A stretch of 64,000 bases of DNA, from assembly GCA_965656445.1 (NCBI GenBank), contig CBFHKO010000001.1, positions 744,001-808,000 on the forward strand, in the 5' to 3' direction. Made by a program: the position numbers and the translations under genes. Below are positions 51,669 to 59,463 of this stretch, piece by piece. The notes under the pieces were generated by a model, which was not told where the DNA came from, did no database searches, and saw nothing but the letters and a program-made list of their open reading frames with translations. How positions within the stretch are numbered: the stretch's first letter is position 1; each line of letters begins with the position of its first letter. Origin of the DNA: JAHEJA01 sp965656445 (GTDB lineage: Bacteria > Pseudomonadota > Alphaproteobacteria > Rhodobacterales > Rhodobacteraceae).

Positions 51669-51957
51669 CGCCGTCACCCGCGCTGCTGACATTCTCAAAG
51701 GACATCGCGCCAGCATCGACCGCTTGGATGCGATTTTGGTCTATACCCTTGGCGAACGCTTCAAGCATACCCAAGCCGTCGGCAAGCTCAAAGCAGAGCA
51801 CGATTTGCCCCCCTCTGATCCGACACGCGAAGAAAACCAAATCGCGCGTCTCGAAGCCCTTGCAACCGAGGCCGACCTCGACCCCGAGTTTGCTAAGAAA
51901 TTCCTGAACTTCATCATTCAGGAAGTCATACGACACCATAAACAACACCAATCTTAG
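51661..51957 (+). CDS. Chorismate mutase (AroQ class)
   Basis: 98 residues. All-helical AroQ pattern: HRASIDRLDAILVYTLGERFKHTQAVGKLKAEHDLPPSDPTREENQIARL, with the Arg, Lys and Gln/Glu residues that hold chorismate. It makes prephenate for phenylalanine and tyrosine synthesis. Start at 51661 with GGGGGA 7 nt upstream; a start at 51646 would lie on this site. A short stand-alone enzyme with no prephenate dehydratase fused. rpsP follows after 39 nt. Confidence 0.92.
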   Translation: MTDAVTRAADILKGHRASIDRLDAILVYTLGERFKHTQAVGKLKAEHDLPPSDPTREENQIARLEALATEADLDPEFAKKFLNFIIQEVIRHHKQHQS

Positions 51958-51996
51958 GGGTCCGCCCCTAACCGCCATTCTTAAGGAGAACAAACA

Positions 51997-52371
51997 ATGG
52001 CTATGAAAATCCGTCTTGCCCGTGGTGGCTCAAAAAAGCGTCCTTTCTATCGTATCGTTGCGGCTGATAGCCGTATGCCACGCGATGGTCGCTATGTTGA
52101 AAAACTCGGCACATATAACCCACTTCTTCCAAAAGACAGCGAAGAGCGCGTAAAAATGAATGTTGAGCGCGTTCAGTACTGGTTGGGCCAAGGCGCACAG
52201 GTCACTGACCGTGTCTCTCGCTTCCTAGAAGCCGCAGACGTGCTTCCTAAGAAAGAGCGCAACAACCCGAAAAAAGCGGTTCCAGGCAAAAAAGCTCAAG
52301 AGCGCGCAGAAGAAAAAGCAGCCAAAGCAGCAGAGGCTTCTGAGGCAGCTGCAGCACCTGCAGAAGAGTAA
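51997..52371 (+). CDS. rpsP: 30S ribosomal protein S16
   Basis: 124 residues: MAMKIRLARGGSKKRPFYRIV, ADSRMPRDGRYVEKLGTYNPLLP, and VERVQYWLGQGAQVTDRVSRFL, then a Lys/Ala-rich C-terminal extension (AQERAEEKAAKAAEASEAAA) usual in alphaproteobacteria. AAGGAGA lies 8 nt before the ATG. Confidence 0.97.
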   Translation: MAMKIRLARGGSKKRPFYRIVAADSRMPRDGRYVEKLGTYNPLLPKDSEERVKMNVERVQYWLGQGAQVTDRVSRFLEAADVLPKKERNNPKKAVPGKKAQERAEEKAAKAAEASEAAAAPAEE

Positions 52372-52380
52372 ATTCAATTT

Positions 52381-52409
52381 GGCCCGAATTCAGGTTCGGG
52401 CCATTTTTT
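52381..52409 (+). terminator. Rho-independent terminator after rpsP
   Basis: GGCCCGAA-TTCAGG-TTCGGGCC followed by ATTTTTT, 9 nt after the rpsP stop. It separates rpsP from the rimM-trmD genes, at least partly. Confidence 0.9.
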
Positions 52410-52426
52410 CCGCTTAGGGTATTGAA

Positions 52427-52573
52427 ATGTTTCGGTTAATTCGACTTGTATTTTTTGTGTCTCTCGCATTCGTCGCTGGAATGATCTATGAAACACAATC
52501 AAATACAATTCAAATTGACCGCTGTCTCGACGTTGGAGGACAGTGGAATGAGATCGGTTTCTGTGAAAGGTAA
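52427..52573 (+). CDS. Small membrane-anchored protein of unknown function
   Basis: 48 residues: one N-terminal helix (MFRLIRLVFFVSLAFVAGMIYET) and a short periplasm- or cytoplasm-facing tail with two Cys in CLDVGGQWNEIGFC, which could form a disulfide. It lies between the rpsP terminator and rimM, 6 nt before the rimM start. A gap of exactly this kind with a small RLIRLVxFVxxAFVAG protein is in my memory of other Rhodobacterales, so I think it is a real gene. No strong ribosome binding site is visible (TTAGGGTATTGAA before the ATG, AGGG 9 nt away). Confidence 0.65.
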   Translation: MFRLIRLVFFVSLAFVAGMIYETQSNTIQIDRCLDVGGQWNEIGFCER

Positions 52574-52579
52574 CCCGTC

Positions 52580-53101
52580 ATGAGCGACTTGATTTGTGTA
52601 GGTTCTATTGGGGGCGCCTTTGGTGTCAAAGGCGAGGTTCGCCTTAAAAGCTTTACCGCTGATCCTCTTGCTATTCTTGACTATGCCCCGCTGGTCACAG
52701 AAGACGGGTCGCGAGATTTTGATTTGGTTTTAACAGGCCAAACCAAAAATGGCCTGACCGCAAGAATGACAGGCATTGTCTCCAAAGAAGACGCCGATGC
52801 CCTAAAGGGCGTTAAACTCTTTGCACCGCGTGATCGCCTTCCAGAAACAGAGGATGACGAATATTATTACGCTGATCTTGTTGGCCTGACGGTCTTTGAC
52901 ACAGGCGGAACAGCCCTTGGAACCGTGAAATCCGTACAAAACCATGGGGCGAGCGATTTATTGGAAATCAAACTTCCAACCACATCCGCAACCGTCCTCT
53001 TACCCTTTACAAAAGCGGCGGTTCCAACCGTTGATATCGCCACAGGTCGTATTGTCGCTGATCCACCATCGGGGGTCTTTCCGGACGATGCCACAGAATA
53101 A
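52580..53101 (+). CDS. rimM: 16S rRNA processing protein RimM
   Basis: 173 residues. MSDLICVGSIGGAFGVKGEVRLKSFTADP opens the RimM N-terminal domain and the PRC-barrel follows (EYYYADLVGLTVFD ... LLEIKLPTT ... VLLPFTKAAVPTVDIATGRIV). It assists 30S maturation by binding S19. trmD begins 14 nt before its stop. Confidence 0.95.
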   Translation: MSDLICVGSIGGAFGVKGEVRLKSFTADPLAILDYAPLVTEDGSRDFDLVLTGQTKNGLTARMTGIVSKEDADALKGVKLFAPRDRLPETEDDEYYYADLVGLTVFDTGGTALGTVKSVQNHGASDLLEIKLPTTSATVLLPFTKAAVPTVDIATGRIVADPPSGVFPDDATE

Positions 53102-53885
53102 ATCACACGGCAAACTGTCGATCTCTGCATCGCTCAAGCCACGCGAATTGATGCAGCATAATCCACGGCTGGCCCAAACATGGACAGCACAGATTATCAC
53201 CTTGTTTCCACAGGCTTTTCCGGGTGTCCTCGGGGCGAGTCTAACGGGTAAAGCCCTCCAAGATCGCAAGTGGGCTTTGGACACAATTGACCTGCGCGCC
53301 TTTGGTGATGGCAAACACAAAAACGTTGATGACACACCTGCAGGGGGGGGCGCGGGTATGGTTCTGCGCGCCGATGTTGTGGGCAAGGCCATAGACCACG
53401 CGGCGGCAAACGCACCGCAAGGGCGGCCTATTGTTTACCTTTCACCACGCGGCAAACCCTTTACCCAAGCCAAGGCCCAAGAATGGTCCCAAGGATCTGG
53501 TGTCATCCTCTTATGCGGCCGCTTTGAAGGGGTCGATCAACGTGTTTTGGATCACTACAATATCGAAGAAGTCTCACTCGGTGATTTCGTCCTGACAGGG
53601 GGTGAAATCGCGGCACAAGCGATGATTGACGCAACTGTGCGCTTGCTTCCTGAGGTTCTTGGAAATGCCGCCTCCACCGAGGAAGAAAGCCATTCAAACG
53701 GGCTATTAGAACACCCTCAATACACCCGGCCCCCGGTTTGGAACGGCCTCGACATCCCAGAGGTGCTGCAATCAGGGCATCATGGAAAGATTGAGAAATG
53801 GCGCAAAGAGCAATCGCATCAGCTCACCCAAGAAAGGCGACCAGATTTGTGGGCGGCCTATACAAATCACCACGGCAAAGACTAA
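53088..53885 (+). CDS. trmD: tRNA (guanine-N1)-methyltransferase TrmD
   Basis: 265 residues. The first about 32 residues (MPQNKSHGKLSISASLKPRE) are an extension ahead of the conserved start TAQIITLFPQAFPGVLG, as in other Rhodobacterales. DLRAFGDGKHKNVDDTPAGGGAGMVL, IVYLSPRGKPFTQAKAQEW, LLCGRFEGVDQRVLDHYNIEEVSLGDFVLTGGE are the trefoil-knot blocks that bind S-adenosylmethionine. It methylates G37 of tRNAs. Start at 53088 because the frame upstream of it lies in rimM. Confidence 0.95.
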   Translation: MPQNKSHGKLSISASLKPRELMQHNPRLAQTWTAQIITLFPQAFPGVLGASLTGKALQDRKWALDTIDLRAFGDGKHKNVDDTPAGGGAGMVLRADVVGKAIDHAAANAPQGRPIVYLSPRGKPFTQAKAQEWSQGSGVILLCGRFEGVDQRVLDHYNIEEVSLGDFVLTGGEIAAQAMIDATVRLLPEVLGNAASTEEESHSNGLLEHPQYTRPPVWNGLDIPEVLQSGHHGKIEKWRKEQSHQLTQERRPDLWAAYTNHHGKD

Positions 53886-53897
53886 CGGGCCCAAATC

Positions 53898-54164
53898 GGT
53901 GATTTTGACCAAAAATCACCCTAAATGACCTGTATTTTCGCAAGAAAATCCCTTGCGGTCACACCCATTTGTCACTAATTAACGCACCAGTGGTTAAAGG
54001 GGATTCTATATCCCCTCTTTCTGTTGTGGCTCCTTCGGTCATAAATATGCAGATCTTCCACATCAAGTAATGACGACCTAATTCTCTGGCGGGCTGACTT
54101 TTCGGGACCCGATCGAAGACCAAGAGCTCTGAGGCGCGCAACAAACTTTACGGACCAACCGTAA
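53898..54164 (+). promoter_or_regulatory. trmD-rplS intergenic leader with three inverted repeats
   Basis: The 295 nt between trmD and rplS hold no gene. They contain GGTGATTTT/AAAATCACC (53898-53920), AGGGGAT/ATCCCCT (53998-54016, followed by CTTTCTG, so terminator-like) and TTACGG/CCGTAA (54148-54164) that ends just before the AGGAG of rplS. The last could modulate L19 translation. No family of leader is recognised. Confidence 0.45.
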
Positions 54165-54180
54165 GCATAGGAGAATAGCG

Positions 54181-54564
54181 ATGGATATTATCGCACAGAT
54201 TGAAGCGGAACAAATTGCCGCTCTCGGGGCAAACATTCCCGATTTCAAAGCCGGCGACACAATTCGCGTAGGTTACAAAGTGACCGAAGGCACACGGACA
54301 CGTGTTCAGAACTACGAAGGCGTTTGCATTGCACGTAACAACGGCAAAGGCATCGCGGGTTCTTTCACAGTTCGCAAAATTTCATTCGGTGAAGGCGTGG
54401 AACGTGTATTCCCACTTTACTCAACAAACATCGACAGCATCACAGTTGTTCGCCGCGGCCGTGTTCGTCGTGCGAAGCTTTACTACTTGCGCTCACGTCG
54501 TGGTAAGTCTGCTCGTATCGCAGAAGTTACAAACTACAAGCCGCTATCTGGCGATAAAGCATAA
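54181..54564 (+). CDS. rplS: 50S ribosomal protein L19
   Basis: 127 residues: FKAGDTIRVGYKVTEGTRTRVQNYEGVCIARNN, TVRKISFGEGVERVFPLYS and VRRAKLYYLRSRRGKSARI. AGGAG lies 9 nt before the ATG. Followed 11 nt later by rpmE. Confidence 0.97.
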   Translation: MDIIAQIEAEQIAALGANIPDFKAGDTIRVGYKVTEGTRTRVQNYEGVCIARNNGKGIAGSFTVRKISFGEGVERVFPLYSTNIDSITVVRRGRVRRAKLYYLRSRRGKSARIAEVTNYKPLSGDKA

Positions 54565-54575
54565 GGATTGGCGAT

Positions 54576-54797
54576 ATGAGAAAAGATATCCACCCAGACT
54601 ATCACTTCATCGACGTCAAAATGACCGATGGCACAATCATCAAAATGCGCTCAACTTGGGGCAAAGAGGGCGACACAATGGCGCTTGATATTGACCCAAC
54701 TGCGCACCCTGCATGGAACGGTGGCAGCACACGTCTTCTTGACCAAGGCGGTCGTGTTTCCAAGTTTAAAAAGAAATACGAAGGTTTGGGCTTCTAA
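54576..54797 (+). CDS. rpmE: 50S ribosomal protein L31 (Cys-less type A-like)
   Basis: 73 residues: MRKDIHPDYHFIDVKMTDGT, THPAWNGG-like DPTAHPAWNGGSTRLLDQGGRVSKFKKKY. It lacks the zinc-binding CxxC of C+ L31 proteins. AAGGA lies 9 nt before the ATG. Confidence 0.95.
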   Translation: MRKDIHPDYHFIDVKMTDGTIIKMRSTWGKEGDTMALDIDPTAHPAWNGGSTRLLDQGGRVSKFKKKYEGLGF

Positions 54798-54820
54798 GCC
54801 AGCTTCCTTCTGGATTTCAA

Positions 54821-54849
54821 AACGCCGCTCTTTGAAGCGGCGTTTTTTA
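54821..54849 (+). terminator. Rho-independent terminator after rpmE
   Basis: AACGCCGCT-CTTTGA-AGCGGCGTT followed directly by a T run, 24 nt after the rpmE stop. Confidence 0.92.
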
Positions 54850-54898
54850 TTGATATACGCAATTTATAGAAATCATTGGCACGTCGTCGTTCCCACTT

Positions 54899-56074
54899 TT
54901 GCATTTTGAGGACAGCACACTGAAGCAACCAGACAGCATTACGACACTGCCAGACAACAGTGCGATTTGGATCTATGTCTCTGAATATGCACGCCATGGC
55001 GCCGTCAGCGGGCTTGTGCACCGCATCCTTGAACAGCGTCCAGACTTGTCGCTCGTCCTGACCTCAACGCACATCACCTTTGAGTATCAAGATGCACGTA
55101 TCACTGTCCTCAACGATTTTCAGGAAACGACGCAAACGCGATCCCAATTCTTTGCCTCTTTCGCACCCCATGTTGTCATCTGGGTTGGAGGAAGCTTGTC
55201 GCATGCCATGATGTCAACGTTCCAAGGTCCAGAAACCTGTGCCATTTTGGCGGACGCCCACGCGGATGGATTTGCCTTACGTAAAATGGCGTTTCTGCCG
55301 AATCCAGACAAACGGACGTTGCAAAGCTTTGATGCGATATTTCCCATCGATCAAGCAGCTCAAAATACATTGGCCAAACTCGGGATTGTCCCCGAAAAAC
55401 TTACCGCCTGTGGCGCGATGCAGGCCTCTATCGCCTTGGATCAGAGCCAAGAACAGAACGATCAAGAGCCGCTCCGCATAGGGTCACGGAACTGTTGGTA
55501 TGCAGCCCAGCTTAGTCCAGACGAATTACCCTCAATTTTGCGCGCGCATCAAAATATTCTGCGACTAAGCCACAGCACCTTGTTGTTGCTCGCTGCCCAA
55601 TCAGAGGGCCATGCAACTGAGATCGCACACACCTTGAGCACATTCAATTTACGCGGCGTTATTTTGGAAGCAGACTCTCCCCCAGATGCAAATATCCAAG
55701 TTGGAATTCATATCTGCGACAGGGGCGATGATATTGCACTTTATCGTGCGGCCTCGGTCAGCTTTTTGGGACACTCCCTCTTGTCAGGCCAAAGGGGAAC
55801 ATCCCCCACCCAAGCGGCGGCTGTGGGCTCCGCGAATTGTTATGGGCCCAATAGCTCAGATCATTCCGAGCTGTATTCCAAACTCGCCCAAGTTGGCGGC
55901 GCGCGGATGGTCAATGACGCTGATAGTCTGGCCCAAGCTGTTGGACATATGTTGACCGCATCCAATGCGGCCACCATGGCCTTGAATGCATGGAGCGTTA
56001 TGACCGAAGGTGCCGAGATTACAGATCACATTGTTGACCTTGCGCTCGGTCATTTGGATGAGATAGGCATTTAG
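54899..56074 (+). CDS. WaaA/KdtA-like glycosyltransferase paralogue
   Basis: 391 residues counted from TTG at 54899. The N-terminal half fits the Glycos_transf_N fold of Kdo transferases (IWIYVSEYARHGAVSGLVHRI in place of the usual ASVGE block, then LVLTSTHITF). The C-terminal half has SVSFLGHSLLSGQRGTSPTQAAAVGSANCYGPNSSDHSEL, aligned with the canonical GGHNPLEPAxxGxPVxxGPHxxNF; the HNPLEP part is replaced. The gene precedes lpxK, where WaaA genes are often found. A GAGGA is inside the first codons (54907-54911), so the true start may be further in and non-ATG. Donor and acceptor are unknown. Confidence 0.65.
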   Translation: MHFEDSTLKQPDSITTLPDNSAIWIYVSEYARHGAVSGLVHRILEQRPDLSLVLTSTHITFEYQDARITVLNDFQETTQTRSQFFASFAPHVVIWVGGSLSHAMMSTFQGPETCAILADAHADGFALRKMAFLPNPDKRTLQSFDAIFPIDQAAQNTLAKLGIVPEKLTACGAMQASIALDQSQEQNDQEPLRIGSRNCWYAAQLSPDELPSILRAHQNILRLSHSTLLLLAAQSEGHATEIAHTLSTFNLRGVILEADSPPDANIQVGIHICDRGDDIALYRAASVSFLGHSLLSGQRGTSPTQAAAVGSANCYGPNSSDHSELYSKLAQVGGARMVNDADSLAQAVGHMLTASNAATMALNAWSVMTEGAEITDHIVDLALGHLDEIGI

Positions 56075-56076
56075 AT

Positions 56077-57075
56077 ATGCAAGCACCCCGTTTTTGGTTC
56101 AAACCTCCGCAACACTTCGATTTACGTGCAACCTTGCTCGCTCCTCTTGGTGCTCTTTATGCCTTTGCAACCGCGCGGCGTGTCGGTACTGCGGCGGTGA
56201 TGCGGGCGAAATGCCCTATAATTTGCATTGGCAATATTAATGCAGGTGGGACTGGGAAAACTCCGACGACCATCGCTTTGGCACAGCACCTCATTTACCA
56301 GGGTTATGAGGTCCATATTGTCTCGCGTGGCTATGGTGGTCAACTTAAGGGCCCAATCGAGGTCAACCCAACGCAGCATCGCGCCCGTCAAGTGGGGGAT
56401 GAGCCTTTGCTTTTGGCGGCTTTTGCGCGCACATGGGTCGCTGATGATCGAGGTGCTGGTATCAAGCAAGCCATCGCCGAGGGCGCTCAGGTTATTTTGA
56501 TGGATGACGGATTTCAGGATCCCAAGGTTCACAAAGATATGTCGTTGATCGTTGTTGATGCTGCCAAAGGGTTTGGCAATGGTCGATGCCTTCCGGCTGG
56601 CCCCTTGCGTGAACCCGTCGCGGCAGGCATGCGACGCGCGGATGCTGTGATTTCCATTGGTGAGACTGAGGCGCAGGATAAATTCTCCATTCTTTGGGGA
56701 TCCCATATCACGCAACCGCATTTACGGGCGGAACTCGTGCCCCTTGAAACGGGAATGGATTGGAAAACGGGTCAATTTATTGCCTTTGCAGGCATTGGTC
56801 ATCCAGAGAAGTTTTTTGACACATTGAGATCTCTTGGCGCCAATCTTTTACGCACGGAGGCATTAGATGATCATCAGCCTTTGACACCTGCATTGGTCAA
56901 GCGTCTCAAGGCAGAGGCCGCGCAAACAGGCGCGCAATTGGTCACAACAGAAAAAGACGCAGCCCGTCTTCCTAGTGAATTTCGCAGTGACGTGATGGCA
57001 CTTCCTGTTCGGCTTGAATTTAGAGATCAGGACGCTTTGGAACAGCTGCTTGCTCCAATCTTGCCGAGCCGTTAA
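56077..57075 (+). CDS. lpxK: Tetraacyldisaccharide 4'-kinase LpxK
   Basis: 332 residues. Starts APRFWFKPPQHFDLRATLLAPLGALYAF (membrane-associated helix) and has the P-loop GNINAGGTGKTPTTIALAQHL, SRGYGGQ, VGDEPLLLA and DDGFQDPKVHKDMSLIVVDA. It phosphorylates the lipid A precursor at the 4' position on the inner membrane. It lies 2 nt after the WaaA-like gene, and its stop shares TTAA with a convergent CoA transferase gene. Confidence 0.96.
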   Translation: MQAPRFWFKPPQHFDLRATLLAPLGALYAFATARRVGTAAVMRAKCPIICIGNINAGGTGKTPTTIALAQHLIYQGYEVHIVSRGYGGQLKGPIEVNPTQHRARQVGDEPLLLAAFARTWVADDRGAGIKQAIAEGAQVILMDDGFQDPKVHKDMSLIVVDAAKGFGNGRCLPAGPLREPVAAGMRRADAVISIGETEAQDKFSILWGSHITQPHLRAELVPLETGMDWKTGQFIAFAGIGHPEKFFDTLRSLGANLLRTEALDDHQPLTPALVKRLKAEAAQTGAQLVTTEKDAARLPSEFRSDVMALPVRLEFRDQDALEQLLAPILPSR

Positions 57076-58184
57076 TCCCGCTGGCCCAGCTTGGGAGAGG
57101 GGCGATCAAGCGCCAAGTCCGCATCGGAAAATTTGAACGGTGATCGCACCCCTGACACGCCGTCGAAATCTAGTTGAAGCTGACGATGGCGCACTTGGGG
57201 GTCATCGAAAACTTCATCGAGTGAATTGATAGGTCCAGCTGGAACGCCCTTGTCTTCGCAAGCCTGCAACAGACCCTGTTTGGTCATTTTTTGCGTGACA
57301 CCTGTGAGACGTCCCGTCAGCTCATCGCGATTTGCGAGACGATCAGCATTCGTTACATATTTAGGATCACAAGCCAGATCGGAGAGGTTCAAAACCTCAC
57401 ATAAGCGCGCAAACTGAGCATCGTTGCCTACAGCAATAATGATGTGACCATCGCTGCATTCAAACACTTGGTAGGGCGATAAATTGGGGTGGAAATTTCC
57501 AATGCGAGACGGCGCAACCCCTGTCGACAGATAGTTCATCGACTGATTGGCCATAATGCTCACGGCACTATCAAGGAGAGACATGTCAATATGCTGGCCT
57601 TTGCCCGTGGTGTGCCGCATATGCAGCGCGGATAAGATCGCCGTTGTGGCATAAACCCCTGTAAAGACATCTGTGATGGCCACACCGGCGCGCGTGGGCA
57701 TCCCATCGGGATCACCCGTCACAGACATAAAGCCTGACATGCCTTGGATGATATAATCATACCCAGCGCGATGCGCATATGGGCCGGTCTGACCAAACCC
57801 CGTGATAGAGCAATAGATGAGCCTTGGGTTCAATTCTGATAGGGTTGTGTAATCTAGCCCATATTTCGCAAGGCCGCCCACTTTGAAGTTCTCAATCAGG
57901 ATATCCGCATCCTTGATAAGGTCACGAATGGCCGATTGGCCTTCTGGTGTTTTGAAATCAATAACGACGCTTGATTTTCCACGGTTGCAAGAATGGAAGT
58001 AGGCCGCTGATGTATCCTCCCCCCGCTCAACAAAGGGAGGGCCCCATTTGCGTGTGTCATCCCCTTGGGGAGATTCAATCTTGATCACTTCCGCCCCTAA
58101 ATCAGCTAATGTTTGGCCAGCCCAAGGGCCAGCCAAAATACGCGCCAATTCAATGACCTTTAACCCATCAAGCGGCGTTGTCAT
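57072..58184 (-). CDS. Family III (CaiB/BaiF) CoA transferase
   Basis: 370 residues: PLDGLKVIELARILAGPWAGQTLADLGAEVIKIE, SCNRGKSSVVIDFKTPEGQ, ILIENFKVGGLAKYGLDYTTL, DYIIQGMSGFMSVTGDPDGMPTRAGVAITD with the catalytic Asp, and GKGQHIDMSLLDSAVSIM. A formyl- or succinyl-CoA-type transferase; substrate cannot be read from sequence. Its ATG overlaps the DsbA-like stop by one base (TAATG). It has no similarity in role to that neighbour, and the position is one where I would expect smc in this order. Confidence 0.92.
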   Translation of the reverse strand: MTTPLDGLKVIELARILAGPWAGQTLADLGAEVIKIESPQGDDTRKWGPPFVERGEDTSAAYFHSCNRGKSSVVIDFKTPEGQSAIRDLIKDADILIENFKVGGLAKYGLDYTTLSELNPRLIYCSITGFGQTGPYAHRAGYDYIIQGMSGFMSVTGDPDGMPTRAGVAITDVFTGVYATTAILSALHMRHTTGKGQHIDMSLLDSAVSIMANQSMNYLSTGVAPSRIGNFHPNLSPYQVFECSDGHIIIAVGNDAQFARLCEVLNLSDLACDPKYVTNADRLANRDELTGRLTGVTQKMTKQGLLQACEDKGVPAGPINSLDEVFDDPQVRHRQLQLDFDGVSGVRSPFKFSDADLALDRPSPKLGQRD

Positions 58185-58876
58185 TACTCGGCCAGCTTTG
58201 CGTCCAGAATTGTCGCGAATTCTTCAAAGGACATGTTAGAGTATTTCTCGCCATCGATCAAAAAGGATGGTGTCGATTTCACATCATCGCGCGCAGCATT
58301 TTCTTGATACCATGCGACCAATGCACGGAGCTTGTCGGCATCTTGCATACAGGTGTTCAACTGTTCATCACTAAGACCTGCAATTTTACCAAGCTTGGTG
58401 AGTTCTGACACAATAGCAAGATCACCGCCTGCACGGGCCCAAGTTGATTGGTTGTTCAAGATCAAATCGGTCATGCCAAAGAACCGATCAGGCCCAGAAC
58501 AGCGCGCGATCATGGAGGCCCACATGCCGTATTTGTCAAAATAGACTTCGCGGAACGTGAATTTTACTTTGCCCGTGTCGATATAGTTTTCTTTGATCTT
58601 TTTGAATTGATCCGCATGGAAGGATGCACAATGCGGACAGGTAAAGGAGGCATATTCTACGATGCTAATGGGCGCGTCTTCTGCACCAAGTGTCATGTCA
58701 ACAACTTGCGTCTCTGTGGCCTCAGATGTGTCTGAGGCTTCTTGCGCATTTGCAGCAAATGGCAAATCGAATGCCGGCTGCACGGTTTCAGTTGTTTTGT
58801 TCGATTGTGTGAACCAAAGGGAGACCCCCCCTGCCACAACGAAAACTCCGAGATATTTTACGACATTGCCCCACAT
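58184..58876 (-). CDS. DsbA-family thiol:disulfide oxidoreductase
   Basis: 230 residues. An N-terminal helix (VVKYLGVFVVAGGVSLWF) anchors or exports it. The thioredoxin fold begins about residue 60, with active site Cys80-Pro-His-Cys83 (FTCPHCASFH) and the cis-Pro loop KSTPSFLIDGEKYS. It would form or isomerise disulfides in the periplasm. AAAGG lies 5 nt before the ATG. It follows the DUF721 gene by 17 nt. Confidence 0.93.
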   Translation of the reverse strand: MWGNVVKYLGVFVVAGGVSLWFTQSNKTTETVQPAFDLPFAANAQEASDTSEATETQVVDMTLGAEDAPISIVEYASFTCPHCASFHADQFKKIKENYIDTGKVKFTFREVYFDKYGMWASMIARCSGPDRFFGMTDLILNNQSTWARAGGDLAIVSELTKLGKIAGLSDEQLNTCMQDADKLRALVAWYQENAARDDVKSTPSFLIDGEKYSNMSFEEFATILDAKLAE

Positions 58877-58893
58877 TTTAGGTGCCTTTCAGT

Positions 58894-59400
58894 TTATGAT
58901 TTATTTTTTGTTAACACATTTTTCGCCAAGGTCTCAAGCGCGCGCTGAAGGTTGCTATCCCCCACATCACGCGAGATGTTTTGTGCCTCTTGGATGACAC
59001 CTTGGGACTCTTGTTTCGGGATATCAACGCGCTTGTTTTGGAAAACAGCACGCCCTTCTGCAAAACCTTGCTGCGCGGTTTGCGTGATTTTTATGCGGGC
59101 TATTGCGTTATACCCGTAGGTGGCGTTCACGCGATTTCGAATGGTCTCTTTTTGCATCTCAACCAGCGGTGCATTTGGACCAGTTGTGAGCAACGTCAGC
59201 GTCGCCCCCATGCCTTGGCGTGCATAGCTGACATTAATGGGATGCGCCATTTCCGCGGTTTGATCACCAACAATATCCACCCAATGCGTCAGTACACGGC
59301 TTTCGGCGAAACCACGGGTTTCAGACGCGCGGCGAATACGGCCTTCGAGCAGGCTCGCTGTGCGCTTAAATCCAAATGTTGATCCGTTCCGACTGGACAT
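58894..59400 (-). CDS. DUF721 (DciA-like) protein
   Basis: 168 residues from 59400, with AGGA 8 nt upstream; the frame extends to 59421. TASLLEGRIRRASETRGFAESRVLTHWVDIVGDQTAEMAHPINVSY is the DUF721 pattern, with W-x-x-I-V-G-x-x-x-A-x-x-x-x-P. DUF721 includes DciA, the helicase loader factor of bacteria lacking DnaC. The C-terminal third is not conserved in my memory. Divergent from mutY with 63 nt between. Confidence 0.8.
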   Translation of the reverse strand: MSSRNGSTFGFKRTASLLEGRIRRASETRGFAESRVLTHWVDIVGDQTAEMAHPINVSYARQGMGATLTLLTTGPNAPLVEMQKETIRNRVNATYGYNAIARIKITQTAQQGFAEGRAVFQNKRVDIPKQESQGVIQEAQNISRDVGDSNLQRALETLAKNVLTKNKS

Positions 59401-59463
59401 GACTTGCATCCTATTCATCAATGCTATCTTAAAGACAAATACTGCGGATGCCAGAGTATAAAC

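Noticed and set aside
51103..51993. 296-codon minus-strand frame opposite the second GNAT and chorismate mutase
   Set aside because: Both sense genes are clearly recognisable; the antisense product is not.
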